DNA of 64,000 nt from Haberlea rhodopensis (Eukaryota > Streptophyta > Magnoliopsida > Lamiales > Gesneriaceae): NCBI GenBank assembly GCA_907163345.1, contig CAJQUN010001172.1, positions 32,170-96,169 on the forward strand, read 5' to 3'. Positions 45,901-55,844 of this stretch are shown piece after piece (within the stretch, counting starts at the first letter, position 1; each line of letters begins with the position of its first letter). The notes below the pieces were generated by a model. The model was not told the origin of the DNA, did no database searches, and saw nothing but the letters and a program-made list of their open reading frames with translations. A program made the translations under genes and the position numbers.

Positions 45901-48576
45901 GTTTTGTTATTCTTCTAATATGTCCAGAAAATTTATTGAATGCTATTTCTACTTGCATTATTTAAATGGATCTGTTAAGGTGCTCCACATATATGTTTAC
46001 CGGCATGTATTAATGAGAGTGCCTGGTAAGTACTTGATGATACTATCAGCTGAAATTCTATATCTTCAGCTATATAGGAAAAAATCAAGGCTTGTAACAA
46101 AAAAATTCCTGGTTGTAAAGCATGTCAACGATTTAAAATTTTGTGTTAATTATTTCAAAGCACTTTTATAAATTCTCCGATTAGAATTGATATCCACAAT
46201 CGATTTCCTGTTGAGTTAACTTCTAAGCCAAAATAGGTGAAATGTTAATCTGATGGAAAGCAGGAATAAGTCGCAATCAGTGAAATTTACTGCTAAATCA
46301 ATGTTTATTATTTCCAATTATTCAGGCCCCCTTAACTGCCACTTGGCAGAATCACTTCTTGGGTGAATGTGGCAGAATCACTTCTTGGGTGAATGTAGTT
46401 TATATGCCTTTGTATTTTGTTACTGATTAACCCATTATTCACAGTATCAGTGACATTTACTGCTAAATCAATGTTTTCAGTATTTCCAGTTATTCAGGCC
46501 TCCTTAACTGCCACTTGGCAGAATCACTTCTTGAGTAAATGTAGTTTATATGCCTTTGTTTTTGTTATTGGTTACCTATTATTGGCAGTTGCTGACATTC
46601 TACATGTTACCTGCCAAGTTATTTTAACCCAATATTTCTAGGTATGTTTATTACACTTTCAGACTAATACATCAAATGGACAAACTACAGGATGCCATGA
46701 TGCAAGATTCTGAATTTTCATCTTACGCCAGCTCTAGAAAATTCCCTTTCTGCTCAACAGATAAGCCGAACATAGTTGGTGATCCAAACCAAAAATTCTT
46801 TAATTTCAGAAAGTCCTCTCATTTCTATTGCAATGGAAGTAATTTGAAGGGTGTTTTTAGCAACGATGAGCTCCTCTCCAGCGACCATGAGAGTTGTAGA
46901 ATCATTTGGAATGGTAACATTGTTCGATATACCTCTTCATTTATAGCTATATTTTTCTTTTCTTTTTATGATCCAAAATGATTCATCAGGATATAAAATG
47001 GTGAATATGCAATTATCTTGTCCTCTCCTTTCTATGCATTATTTGGGTTGCTACACGGTTGATTTTAGGTGGACTCGATTAAACATCTTAAAATAAAGTT
47101 GAAAACATGTGGTAATTTTTTTATTGGCCAAGTAGATTTCTGTTTGCTTTAGATTCAGCTTAAAATGATGACTGGACCATTTGTTCTTTTTCATTCAGTA
47201 GGTCCAAGCTTCTTAAATGACAATAGTGATAACTTGGGAGAGTATGACTCATTTTGCAATAGTTGGGCGGATCCAAGTGATGTTGGTTATGATAATCACT
47301 TCATTAGTGCAGACCATTGGAAAAAAGATTTCAACTTTGAAGACTGGAATCTACAAAATAAAAGGTTTGCCCCTCATATTGAATATTTTCTCCAATCTTC
47401 TTCAATATGTCTGTTACCCGACATGATTTCTCGTGACTACAGGTTCAGCGCCAAACAAACTGAAAGTTTTTATTTGGCAGGTATTTCTTCTACTTTTTTG
47501 TGAATATTTTACCAATCCATGAACAGGAGTCATTCAATTTTGCGTGAATTCTCTTCGGTTCTGTGCATTGTTTCTAGATCTACGGCACAATATCATGTAA
47601 GTTCACAATCACGGCACATCAAGAGCTCAGATTTTAGGAAAAGCGAAGGTTCTCTGTATGCTTTGATGTACTAGAATAGTTTTATGTCATCTTCAGTTAT
47701 AACTAAACCCAAACATTTTTCTGATCAAATACTGAGTTTGGCTGCTCTGAAGAAAATAATCAAGATATTTAACAACCAGTTTCTGGAAGAAATGTTTTGA
47801 ATTTTTGTCCCAAGTTTCAGTTTCCTCATTCCTGCAGCAATCCGTTAGAAATTAAATTTCCAATCAAGTTGTTTCTATAGCATTTTTCGATTTCCTGCGT
47901 AAAGATTTTTCTTAATTTCTAGAATAGTTTCTTTGAACTTTTTCTTTGAAAATTCATGCCCCCTCCATTTACCATTTTATGTTTATCAGCTTCTCAAGAA
48001 AGAATGCTAGATTCTGGATATGATGCTGCTTTTTTTCCTTTGAAGTTCATTAAAAAAAATGTGCTATCTTTATCTAATTTTGGCAGAGATGCCTCTTCCA
48101 TATCCAAAGTACAAGATACTGGAAGACTATCCTGATTTCAAAATTTCAGATACAAGGTGATATTCAAATTATCAGAAGAATTTGTATGTTAAAATCGTAT
48201 TCGCTAAGGGATTTGTTCTGCATAATGGCAGGGATACTTCGATTAGAATTGATGATGAAGTTAAAGATACCTCTACCTGCTTTCTGAGTGAATACACGAG
48301 AGAGACGAGTCGACTGAGGTTTAACATTTGCCATTACTGTCCAACATCTCACATTTTTCCATTTTATTCCGGTAGAACTTATTTAAATTTCATTTCAATC
48401 ATGCACAGCGAAGAATCATGCTCCTCCACAGCAGGTTAGTTTCATTGGTTTAACAATACTAAGGTTCCAATACAAATAAACAAACAAATATATATGTATA
48501 TATATTTTTATTCTAAACTTTTCAGTGATGAATTGTTTGCATTCAGTGAGGGGTGATACAACCAAGAAATCGTGAA
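41770..48576 (+). CDS. Plant protein of unknown function, 16 coding exons, about 461 residues
   Basis: Not recognised with certainty. Coding exons: 41770-41811, 42337-42359, 42630-42805, 43938-44057, 44166-44208, 44468-44553, 44793-44894, 45251-45305, 45705-45804, 46691-46913, 47199-47364, 47443-47480, 48087-48156, 48232-48318, 48409-48434, 48548-48576. Every junction has GT-AG ends and the phases agree throughout, which is strong support. The protein begins MLQWMGGSRRKVTTSRNSTH, then a basic, Gln-rich stretch (KRQKQYFEQRKRQQQ), a Ser/Asp-rich middle (NDDDGF, QMSVMDLLGDGG, ETPVQSPKTPGR with possible SP/TP phosphosites), an aromatic-acidic part (DHWKKDFNFEDWNLQNKR), MPLPYPKYKILEDYPDF, and a hydrophilic tail (SEESCSSTAVRGDTTKKS). 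No transmembrane segment or known enzyme motif is visible; a nuclear, largely disordered regulator is a guess. A hAT-like MITE sits in its third coding intron. Confidence 0.75.
43202..43802. mobile_element. hAT-like MITE, 601 bp, in an intron
   Basis: Inverted ends TAGGGCTGAGCAGAAA and TTTTCTCACCCCTA, subterminal repeats of aaccaaacca / ttggattggtttt, and AT-rich middle. Flanking 8-mers ATCGTTTC (43194-43201) and ATTGGTTC (43803-43810) agree in 6 of 8 bases, a plausible aged target duplication. Confidence 0.7.
46275..46610. repeat. Local tandem duplication of about 170 bp in an intron
   Basis: A segment reading 'AAATTTACTGCTAAATCAATG...TTATTCAGGC...CTTAACTGCCACTTGGCAGAATCACTTCTTG' occurs twice in direct order (about 46275-46447 and 46448-46610). 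Inside the first copy the piece GGCAGAATCACTTCTTGGGTGAATGT is itself doubled. Confidence 0.85.
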
Positions 48577-49079
48577 AAAACAACCTTCGAGTAAAGAAGG
48601 AATTGTAGAAAAATAGCGCACCAAATGCGCTATTACCAGCATACTTTGCCAGTTGTTGCCCGCTGGTATATATTGAAGGAGCCCCGAGAACTATCAGTTC
48701 AAGGTAAGATAATACTTTCACAGGGATCGAGTTCAATTTTTTTCGCTTCTGTACATATCATTGGAATGTTACGGCAGATATCCTACATGGTTTCTCTGAT
48801 TTACAGTTGAATACAGCTATTTGATATTGAAAAGGATCGAAAATTTGGAAAATGATATATATGTAATTCAGCAGTATCATTTGATTCAATCATATGCACA
48901 TGATTCATTAATTTTCTGGTCTTCTTGTTCGTTTTTTTATTGTTGTGATATTTTGTTGTTATTTCCCTTGCAAAGTTGGTTTTGGGAAGGGGTGGATCTG
49001 GCAGGGGGAGTGAGAGATCATATCACAAGAAAGAATTGAAATTTCATATGTATTTTTCTAAAATTCGGCTCCCCCCTCC
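48577..49079. other. 3' UTR and flank of the unknown gene
   Basis: A spliced 3' UTR may continue here. The end of the stretch (about 48995-49075: GGATCTGGCAGGGGGAG ... GGCTCCCCCCTCC) looks like a remnant of a 'CAGGGGCGGAGCC'-type TIR element as seen in the CYP73A introns. Confidence 0.35.
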
Positions 49080-49355
49080 TAGGGCTGCTTAACGGCTCGA
49101 ACCAATCCGGTCCAATCTGTAACCTGCCAGTTCGGATCCGGTAATCCCAGAACCGGTCTGATCCGTTAAGGAATCGAATTGGATCCGGCTCCGGATCGAT
49201 CCGATCCGATCCTCACCTTTTTTTTGAAAAAAAAAAAAAATCTCGACCGGTGGTGCTAACGGTTCCGATATAGGAAACCGCTCTGGATTGGTATATTATC
49301 GGTTTCGAACCGGACTAACCAGTTTGATTCGGACCCGCCCTATTTAGCAGCCCTA
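49080..49355. mobile_element. Non-autonomous hAT MITE related to the 21.7-kb transposon
   Basis: 276 bp with ends TAGGGCTGCTTAACGG and TTTAGCAGCCCTA, nearly the same as the termini of the 21660-24802 hAT element, and the same GGTCCGG / CCGGTT subterminal wording. No ORF. No target duplication is visible. Confidence 0.8.
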
Positions 49356-50544
49356 CTTCAAGCACATCTAGTCACTCCTCCCCGATTTTCTAGATCCGGT
49401 GGGTATGAGGTTTAGTGATTCATTATTTAACATCTTGATTTTTTTACATATTATCGTTTGAGGGGTTTAAGAATCAATCCTTTGGCTCATAATTCCAGAC
49501 ACCTAAAAAATGTTGAGATGATGCATGAGTTTGCGATTTGATATATATGGTGTGTTTGCAATTGCTTATTCAAATTAGTTTTATGATTCTTTTGTTTAAA
49601 GTTGGAAAAAAACTGATTTTAAGCAGAAATATTGAATTTTTGCTATTAAAATTTAAAAAACAGCTTAAAAAACTGCAAATTATTACAAAATTGACACCGC
49701 ACAAATAAAAAGTAGTTAAAAATATCTCATGATATGTTTCTCTGGTTCTGCTTTTAGTTACTTATTTTTAGAGAGAAGCAACAATCAAAAACCAAAAACA
49801 ATGATAGATTCAAAGAAATATCGTCAATGATTTGTACTTGTCGTATTATAATAATTACTTCTGATATTTTAACAAATGCATGCATGCAATGCGCATTTTT
49901 ACTGAGTTTTTGTGTCTGTAATCTGTATGCTGATGACGAAAATAAATTAAATATATCATGGTAATTTTGTGATAACTAATGCCACGAGTAATGCCAAGTT
50001 GTAGAATCATTATGCATAATTAATTCAATTATTCAAGATCAATTATTATATGCTCTTCCAAATTCTAACTATATACGTGCAAGATTCCTATTCGTAATAC
50101 ATATGTTTGATGTACACAAATTAAATTTGTTTTCATTTGAGTTCCTGATCAATTTCCTTTTCATTTGATCACTCCAGGAATTTTATTGAAAAAATTAAAA
50201 GATCTTGATAATTATTCATCATTCGATCGTCTTTCGCTATTATTTTATTGAAAAAAATATCATAGTTGTTTTTACAATCCATTTAATACATTAAATAATA
50301 CTATAATAGGAGAGTAAAAAGAATGAATTTCATGTCAATATTTAAATCAAGCTAAATTATATATTCTTAAAATATGTATATAATTAGATTGCGGATTTTG
50401 ACTCTAGCATCGAATTTTCTAGCCTTCTCATAGAATCCAAAATTGGGGAAAATGTTTCACGTAACTATCAATTCATCTGATAGCTCATGTCATGATATGT
50501 TACTATTTTATCTGGTTGGTTGCAATAACGACGTTAACCACATG
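49356..50544. other. Gene-free AT-rich DNA
   Basis: Nothing recognisable was found. Confidence 0.4.
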
Positions 50545-51095
50545 ATTCAGGCGGGCTGATTGAAATGATGAAACGCCACCGAAGTCCTATGCGATCGTAA
50601 TCCCGCTGAAATTGACGGGAAAGTTTTATAGAACCGTCATTAGACCTGCAATGTTGTATGAGACAGACTGTTGAGCACAGTGAATCACATCCAAAAGATG
50701 AGTGTGACAGAGATGCATATGCTTCATTGGATGTGCAGTGAAACCAGTAGAGATAAAATAAGAAACGTAGACATTCGAGCTGAAATAGACGTAGCTTGTA
50801 TAGAAGAGGATATGCAAGAAAATATTTTACGTTGGTTTGGTCATGTACGATGTAGGCCCAGCAATGTACCTGTGCGTCGAGTATAGTCCATGGATTTCGG
50901 CCATTTCATAAGAGCGAGAGGACGACCGAAGAATACATGGCTCGAAGTTTACGCAAAGACTTGGAGTTCAAGAAGATTGAAGATATTTTGACCAATAAAA
51001 GTGCTTGGAGAAGACTGACGCACGTGTTCGACCCGACTTGATTCTCTATATTGTTCATGTTATCTATCCCAATTCATTGGGATTAAAGGTTTAGT
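50545..51095 (+). mobile_element. 3' end of an RTE-like LINE, degenerate
   Basis: Translation with frame breaks gives the C-terminal part of a non-LTR reverse transcriptase: KFYRTVIRPAMLYETDC, HIQKMSVTEMHMLHWMC, ILRWFGHVRCRPSNVPVRRV and RARGRPKNTWLEV. The 3' end reads CCCAATTCATTGGGATTAAAGGTTTAGTTGTT, the tail typical of plant RTE-like LINEs. It is 5'-truncated and carries stops. Confidence 0.8.
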
Positions 51096-51689
51096 TGTTA
51101 ATATAACTATCAACTGTGAATAAAGTTTAAGTAATTTTATTAATTTATCGAAAATTATTTCATTCCTTCATTTCAATCGAGATTTGATAAAAAAATATTT
51201 CATGTTTTCTAGATTTCTAGTGAGCATCCAAAATTAGATTAATTATTAATATCATTCTTTCTTCCATGATTTTTATGGTCAACAAAAAACACCAAATTTC
51301 ATAAACTTATTGACTTGCTTTTCAAAAACTACTATTAATATTGAGTCTTTCTCGAAGGTAAAATGTGTGCATAAATCAATTATTTCTAATCTTATATTAA
51401 ATTACTTTTATATTTATTTAGTTACACTCCACTTTTTTAATCACACTCCACTCCGTAAAACGAAGTTTGATTTCTTTTTTCTTTTTTTTAAAAATGAGTG
51501 TAAATAACATCATCCTTATTTTAAGATATATATAAATTTATCACAAGGTTCACTGTCACTACAATAATTGTAAGAACCTCAATTATGTTAGTATGGTTTC
51601 AAGAAAGTTGGTTCTACATGGATGTACTATTTTTCCATTCCACACATGCAAAATATTCACTAACAAGACATCAATTAATGAGATCATAG

Positions 51690-51790
51690 GTCCAGCCCAG
51701 TTGATAAGAGGCCACATCCATTTTATCGAGACTCAAGTTCGAGTCCCACAATGTACGAAAAAATATTTAGCAATCCCGTTCTCAAAAAAA
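51690..51790 (+). mobile_element. tRNA-derived SINE head
   Basis: A-box-like CCCAGTTGATAAGAGG (51696-51711) and B box GTTCGAGTCC (51737-51746) at tRNA spacing, followed by an A-rich tract with AAAAAAAAA at about 51785. Not a complete tRNA. Confidence 0.55.
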
Positions 51791-52500
51791 AAATCCATTA
51801 ATCACATGAATATTGTCAAAGTTTTATATTTCCTTTTTCACACGGAACTCCAAATTTTTCTAGAAAAACAATCTAATATATTAAAAATAACGAATTTTAA
51901 AATTTTAAAAAACATTAGATATGAAATTTAGTTTATTTTTTTTAATCTAACACTACTGATTTCGTTACTCAAAAAAATATATTTCCTTTTTCACACACGA
52001 AAATTCAAAATTGTGTACAAAATATTTACAGTGTTTTGTCTTGTTCTCCTACAAAATTAGGCGTCACGTTTACCACAACCATTTGACTAAACAATGCGAC
52101 GCGTATTATTGGTTATAGAAAAAGTTAGGAAACCAATGGTGGCTGTTCCTAATTCGCATAAAATTTAATATATCTAATTTCTAAATTATTTAATTAATAA
52201 TTAAAAATATAATTATTAATGATTTTTTTCAACATTTTAAATGAATGGAGAGAAATATCATTTTTTCACTTAATAAAATTATCATAATAATTTTTTTTTT
52301 AATTTATAGCTCAATCATAATTACCACCTTTCTTAATTTCACGATGTATTTCAATTATCGAAATTCCCAAAATATTTAGCTTACCCTTTGAAAAATAGGA
52401 TAAATTATATTTAGTTTCAACAATGATTAATAATTAAAAATAATACACAAGCTTTCATCCTTGACAATCCACCGATGTCCTCTCCAATGATCACTACAGA
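51791..52500. other. Gene-free AT-rich DNA
   Basis: Nothing recognisable was found. Confidence 0.4.
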
Positions 52501-52660
52501 GTTACATAGTGCAGACAGGATAACCTCCTATTTTCCTACCTATTGGCCTGAATGAGTGAGGCAGTCCAAACCCAAATGGTTGGGTGTGAATCCTCTTCTC
52601 AACTATGGTCACGAGTTTCCCACATTTTTGCCACTCGATCCAAAGCACGGGTAGACATGA
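52501..52660 (+). pseudogene. Copia gag fragment
   Basis: The reading MSEAVQTQMVGCESSSQLW followed by FATRSKARV matches the Gag region of plant Copia elements. Upstream parts are in other frames. The fragment ends abruptly at about 52660, where GC-rich hAT-like sequence starts. Confidence 0.6.
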
Positions 52661-52826
52661 CCACGGTTTGTGAACCGCCGGTTGACGGTTCGGAACCGCC
52701 GGTTCGACGGTTCAAAAGAGCTCGACCCTTAACCTTAACCTTCGTAGACGGTTCCAGTTACGGTTCGTGAACCGCCGGTTACGATTACGGTTAACCACCG
52801 ATTACGGTTACGGTTCGACCCTTATA
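52661..52826. repeat. hAT-like terminal fragment with GAACCGCCGGTT repeats
   Basis: Repeats of GGTTCGTGAACCGCCGGTT, GACGGTTC and ACGGTTACGGTT fill 165 bp. This wording resembles subterminal regions of hAT elements. Only one end is visible, and no inverted partner or target duplication was found. Confidence 0.45.
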
Positions 52827-53144
52827 TTTTTTAAATTTAAACAATTAAAATTAAAAATTTTATTTAAAAAATTTAAAAATTACTCTAAAAGAATCATAAA
52901 AAAATAACAAAGGAAATGTAAGGGGGAGGGGAGAGTTTGAACTTTTTAAGTTGCCATTAACTCTCTATATTCATATGAATCATTTAGCAATTTATATGTT
53001 GAGTTCCAACGTGTGGGTATATCTAGTGGAAATTTTATAGGTCGCATATCATTAATCTTACAAAACTTACCCCATTGTTTCATCAAACTCGATGGGATCA
53101 CAAATAAGATAATGTCATTTTAATTGATCGAATCTGAGTATCTA

Positions 53145-53612
53145 ACGATGCTAATTACATATGAAATTGATGTGAAACATATATAATTTTGATACTAATT
53201 ACAAATGATATTGGTATGCTACATTTACAATTATGATACTAATTACATATGAAACTCATATGAAATCTATACAAATTTGGTACTAATTATAAAAGATTTT
53301 GGTATGAAATATTTACAATTATGATACTAATTACATATGAAATTGGTATGAAAATATTCAACTTTGGTATAATTACAAATGATATTGGTATGAAATATTT
53401 ACAATTATGGTACTAATTACATATGAAATTTGTATGAAACATATACAATTTTGATATTAATTGCAAAATAGATTGATATGAAATATTTACAATTTTGGTA
53501 CTAATTACATATGAAATTGGTATGAAACTTATACAACTTTGGTACTAATTGCAAATGATATTGACATGAAACATTTACAATAATGATACTAATTACATAT
53601 GAAATTGACGAG
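53145..53612. repeat. Satellite-like tandem array, unit about 46 bp
   Basis: About ten degenerate units of the form (TACTAATTACATATGAAATTGG...TATGAAACATATACAATTTTG). Two variants (TTACATATGAAATT and TTACAAATGATATT) alternate, so the higher-order period is about 92 bp. AT-rich, no ORF. Confidence 0.85.
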
Positions 53613-53649
53613 TATAACATTGAATTATTTGTTATTTATCTATAAAAAA

Positions 53650-54128
53650 CAACACAAAAGTTATTGTTATGTTGGGAAACAAGAACCTCCAATTCTCGAA
53701 CTTGATCCATTACTGGCATGTTTTCAGAAAAGTTAAATTCGAAGAATTTTAATGCAATGAATCTGTCCGTACCTTTCTTCAGATCTTTGTATTTAGATTC
53801 AAGTGCAATCCATACTTCCTTGAGCGTCTTTTATCCGATATACGTCATACAATCTACTTGTCAAGGAATTCAGAATGTGACCTCTGCACAACATCTCGTC
53901 TGGTCCTGGAATTGGCTGCAAGTTCGAACCCAGAAGATAAAACAGATTCAGTGATGTTAGAAGCCACGACATCCAATCTTGCCACCTTGGATAGTTCGTT
54001 CTATCAAAACGGTCGAATTTCATGGATTCATTCTCTCGAAACTTGAAGTTCACATTTGGATTCAATTCTGCCTCCATTAGGATATTGTTTATCGATTGAT
54101 GGAAAAAATAATTGAAGACATAATACAA
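53650..54128 (-). pseudogene. Copia (TNT1-like) gag fragment
   Basis: The - strand reads FDRFDRTNYPRWQDWMSWLL, CRGHILNSLTSRLYDVYR and then, after a frame break, IALESKYKDLKKGTDRFIAL and VMDQVRELEVLVSQHN. This is the UBN2/Retrotran-gag pattern of plant Copia elements. Pol is absent downstream. Together with the LTR-like region to the right it forms a truncated element. Confidence 0.75.
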
Positions 54129-54620
54129 TAGCCTTGAGGCGTGAGAATCACTATCCGATAAATAATATTTTCACAATATAGAAATATGTTTCGCATGATA
54201 CAACAAGGCATGAAAATTCCCTTAAGAAAATACAGGAAAAATTAAGAAAAAAAATTGTTCTTCATGGCTTCTTCTATTTATAGAATGAAGATGCCTTTTC
54301 ATGAAAGAACACAACCATTCATTAATGGTGCATTGAAAGTTCACAACCATTTGTAAATGGTTCCATTGAAAGGTTACAACTATTCGTAAATAGTTCCATT
54401 AAAAAGTCACAACCATTCGTAAATGGTTGCATCGAAAAGTCACGACCTTTCAAATGGTTGCACTGAATCATCACACATTTTCGAAATAAAACAAAACTCG
54501 AAAATAATTAATTTGATGATCAATCAAGCCCAAATGCCTAATATTGACTTGTAATATAACTACAAAGTTCAAGCCCACTTACATAGTGAAACCTACACTC
54601 TTAAGCCTTACTATTTTATT
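54129..54620 (-). repeat. Probable Copia 5' LTR/leader with 34-bp tandem units
   Basis: Lies just upstream (on the - strand) of the gag fragment. At about 54309-54466 it has about five tandem units of 32-35 bp of the form CACAACCATTCGTAAATGGTTGCATTGAAAAGT. TTCTATTTATAGAATG at about 54271 contains a TATA-like box on the - strand. Ends not fixed. Confidence 0.5.
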
Positions 54621-55049
54621 ATTACAAATTGTCATTATAAGTATCCAAACCATTCAATATTTTTTGTGAAATTACTTTTATATTACACACAAATATACGA
54701 CACCAAGAACAGCACAAAGGCCCTGAACCCGTCGCCACTTGAGCCACAACCAACAGTAGGAAAAAAAGATTCCTGGTACACCAAACCAGCGCCATTAGTG
54801 GTCGAGCTTCCAGACAACACCCATGTGAAGCTAAAAACGAAGTGAAACCACTGATTTTCAGAGCTAAAGATGGTTGGAGTGAATGAAACTGAACAAGAAA
54901 TTTGAAGAAGGTGAAGACGCCGACCGATACTCCCATTGTAGAGAGAGGATTTTTTACTCCCCCAGATTTCTTCTTCTTCGTTTCAATTTTATTAAAATAT
55001 AAACCTTATTTTAGTTAATTACTTTAAAATATATAACAAAAAGATAAGA

Positions 55050-55084
<35 letters not shown>

Positions 55085-55844
55085 TTTGGAGATCAGTTGA
55101 AGATGTTTAAAACGTGAGAATCGACGAAACATGAGTAATTGTGAATTCCACGTAACGGTGTCGAAATCCATAAATCCTCGAAACAGTAAAATCCCAGAAA
55201 TTAATCATTAATTATTTCCAAAAAAATGGATGGAAATTAAACTGCGTACATTTTTAGTGCATTTGTCTTCAAGTGTCGTGCATGCATTTTGTGCATCTGT
55301 TCCGTTTCGCATGCACGCCCGCTTTTTCTCTCTCTACTGTCTACAATTTCTCTTTCTACACATACGCACACCCACACGCTAGATAGACAAAAACACACAT
55401 CTCTATGTCTACTCCAGTTTTTTAATCTATTTTTAAATTAATTTTAGTTTTAGCACAGCAAGAATCAGTAGCACCACCGACGGGGCTACCGGCCGCTCCT
55501 GTTTTGACTTTGATTTTTGAATCTCAGATTCAATCCGAGATTTCCAGTCCGTAATATCAAAATTTGGCAACGCGGGTTTGATTTGGCCTTGAGATGTTTA
55601 CATGCCGTCGTGCATGCCATAGCTTTGAACAAGGTGAGTGGAGCATGAGTTTTTCTGAAAAATTAAGGTATATGGATAGTGGTTCTTATTTTTCTTTTGA
55701 TATGGTGATTTGGTCAAGGAATTCTTTGTTTTTTCCATCTGGGTCAGCAAGATTTCATTCTTGATGAGTTTTAGGGTTTTGATTTGATGTTTTATGTCTG
55801 GGTTTAATAGGGATTTTGAGTTGAAAGGTTGAAATTTGCGAGAA
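54621..55844. other. Spacer and promoter/5' leader of the VAL gene
   Basis: No confident gene. A (TA)16 microsatellite lies at 55051-55082. From about 55320 the sequence becomes CT-rich (TTTTTCTCTCTCTACTG), typical of a plant 5' leader; the first ATG of the VAL reading frame follows at 55845. An ORF on the - strand at 54622-54936 shows no domain. Confidence 0.4.

Noticed and set aside
49072..49363. Target duplication for the 49.1-kb MITE
   Set aside because: Flanking 8-mers CCCCCTCC and CTTCAAGC do not match.
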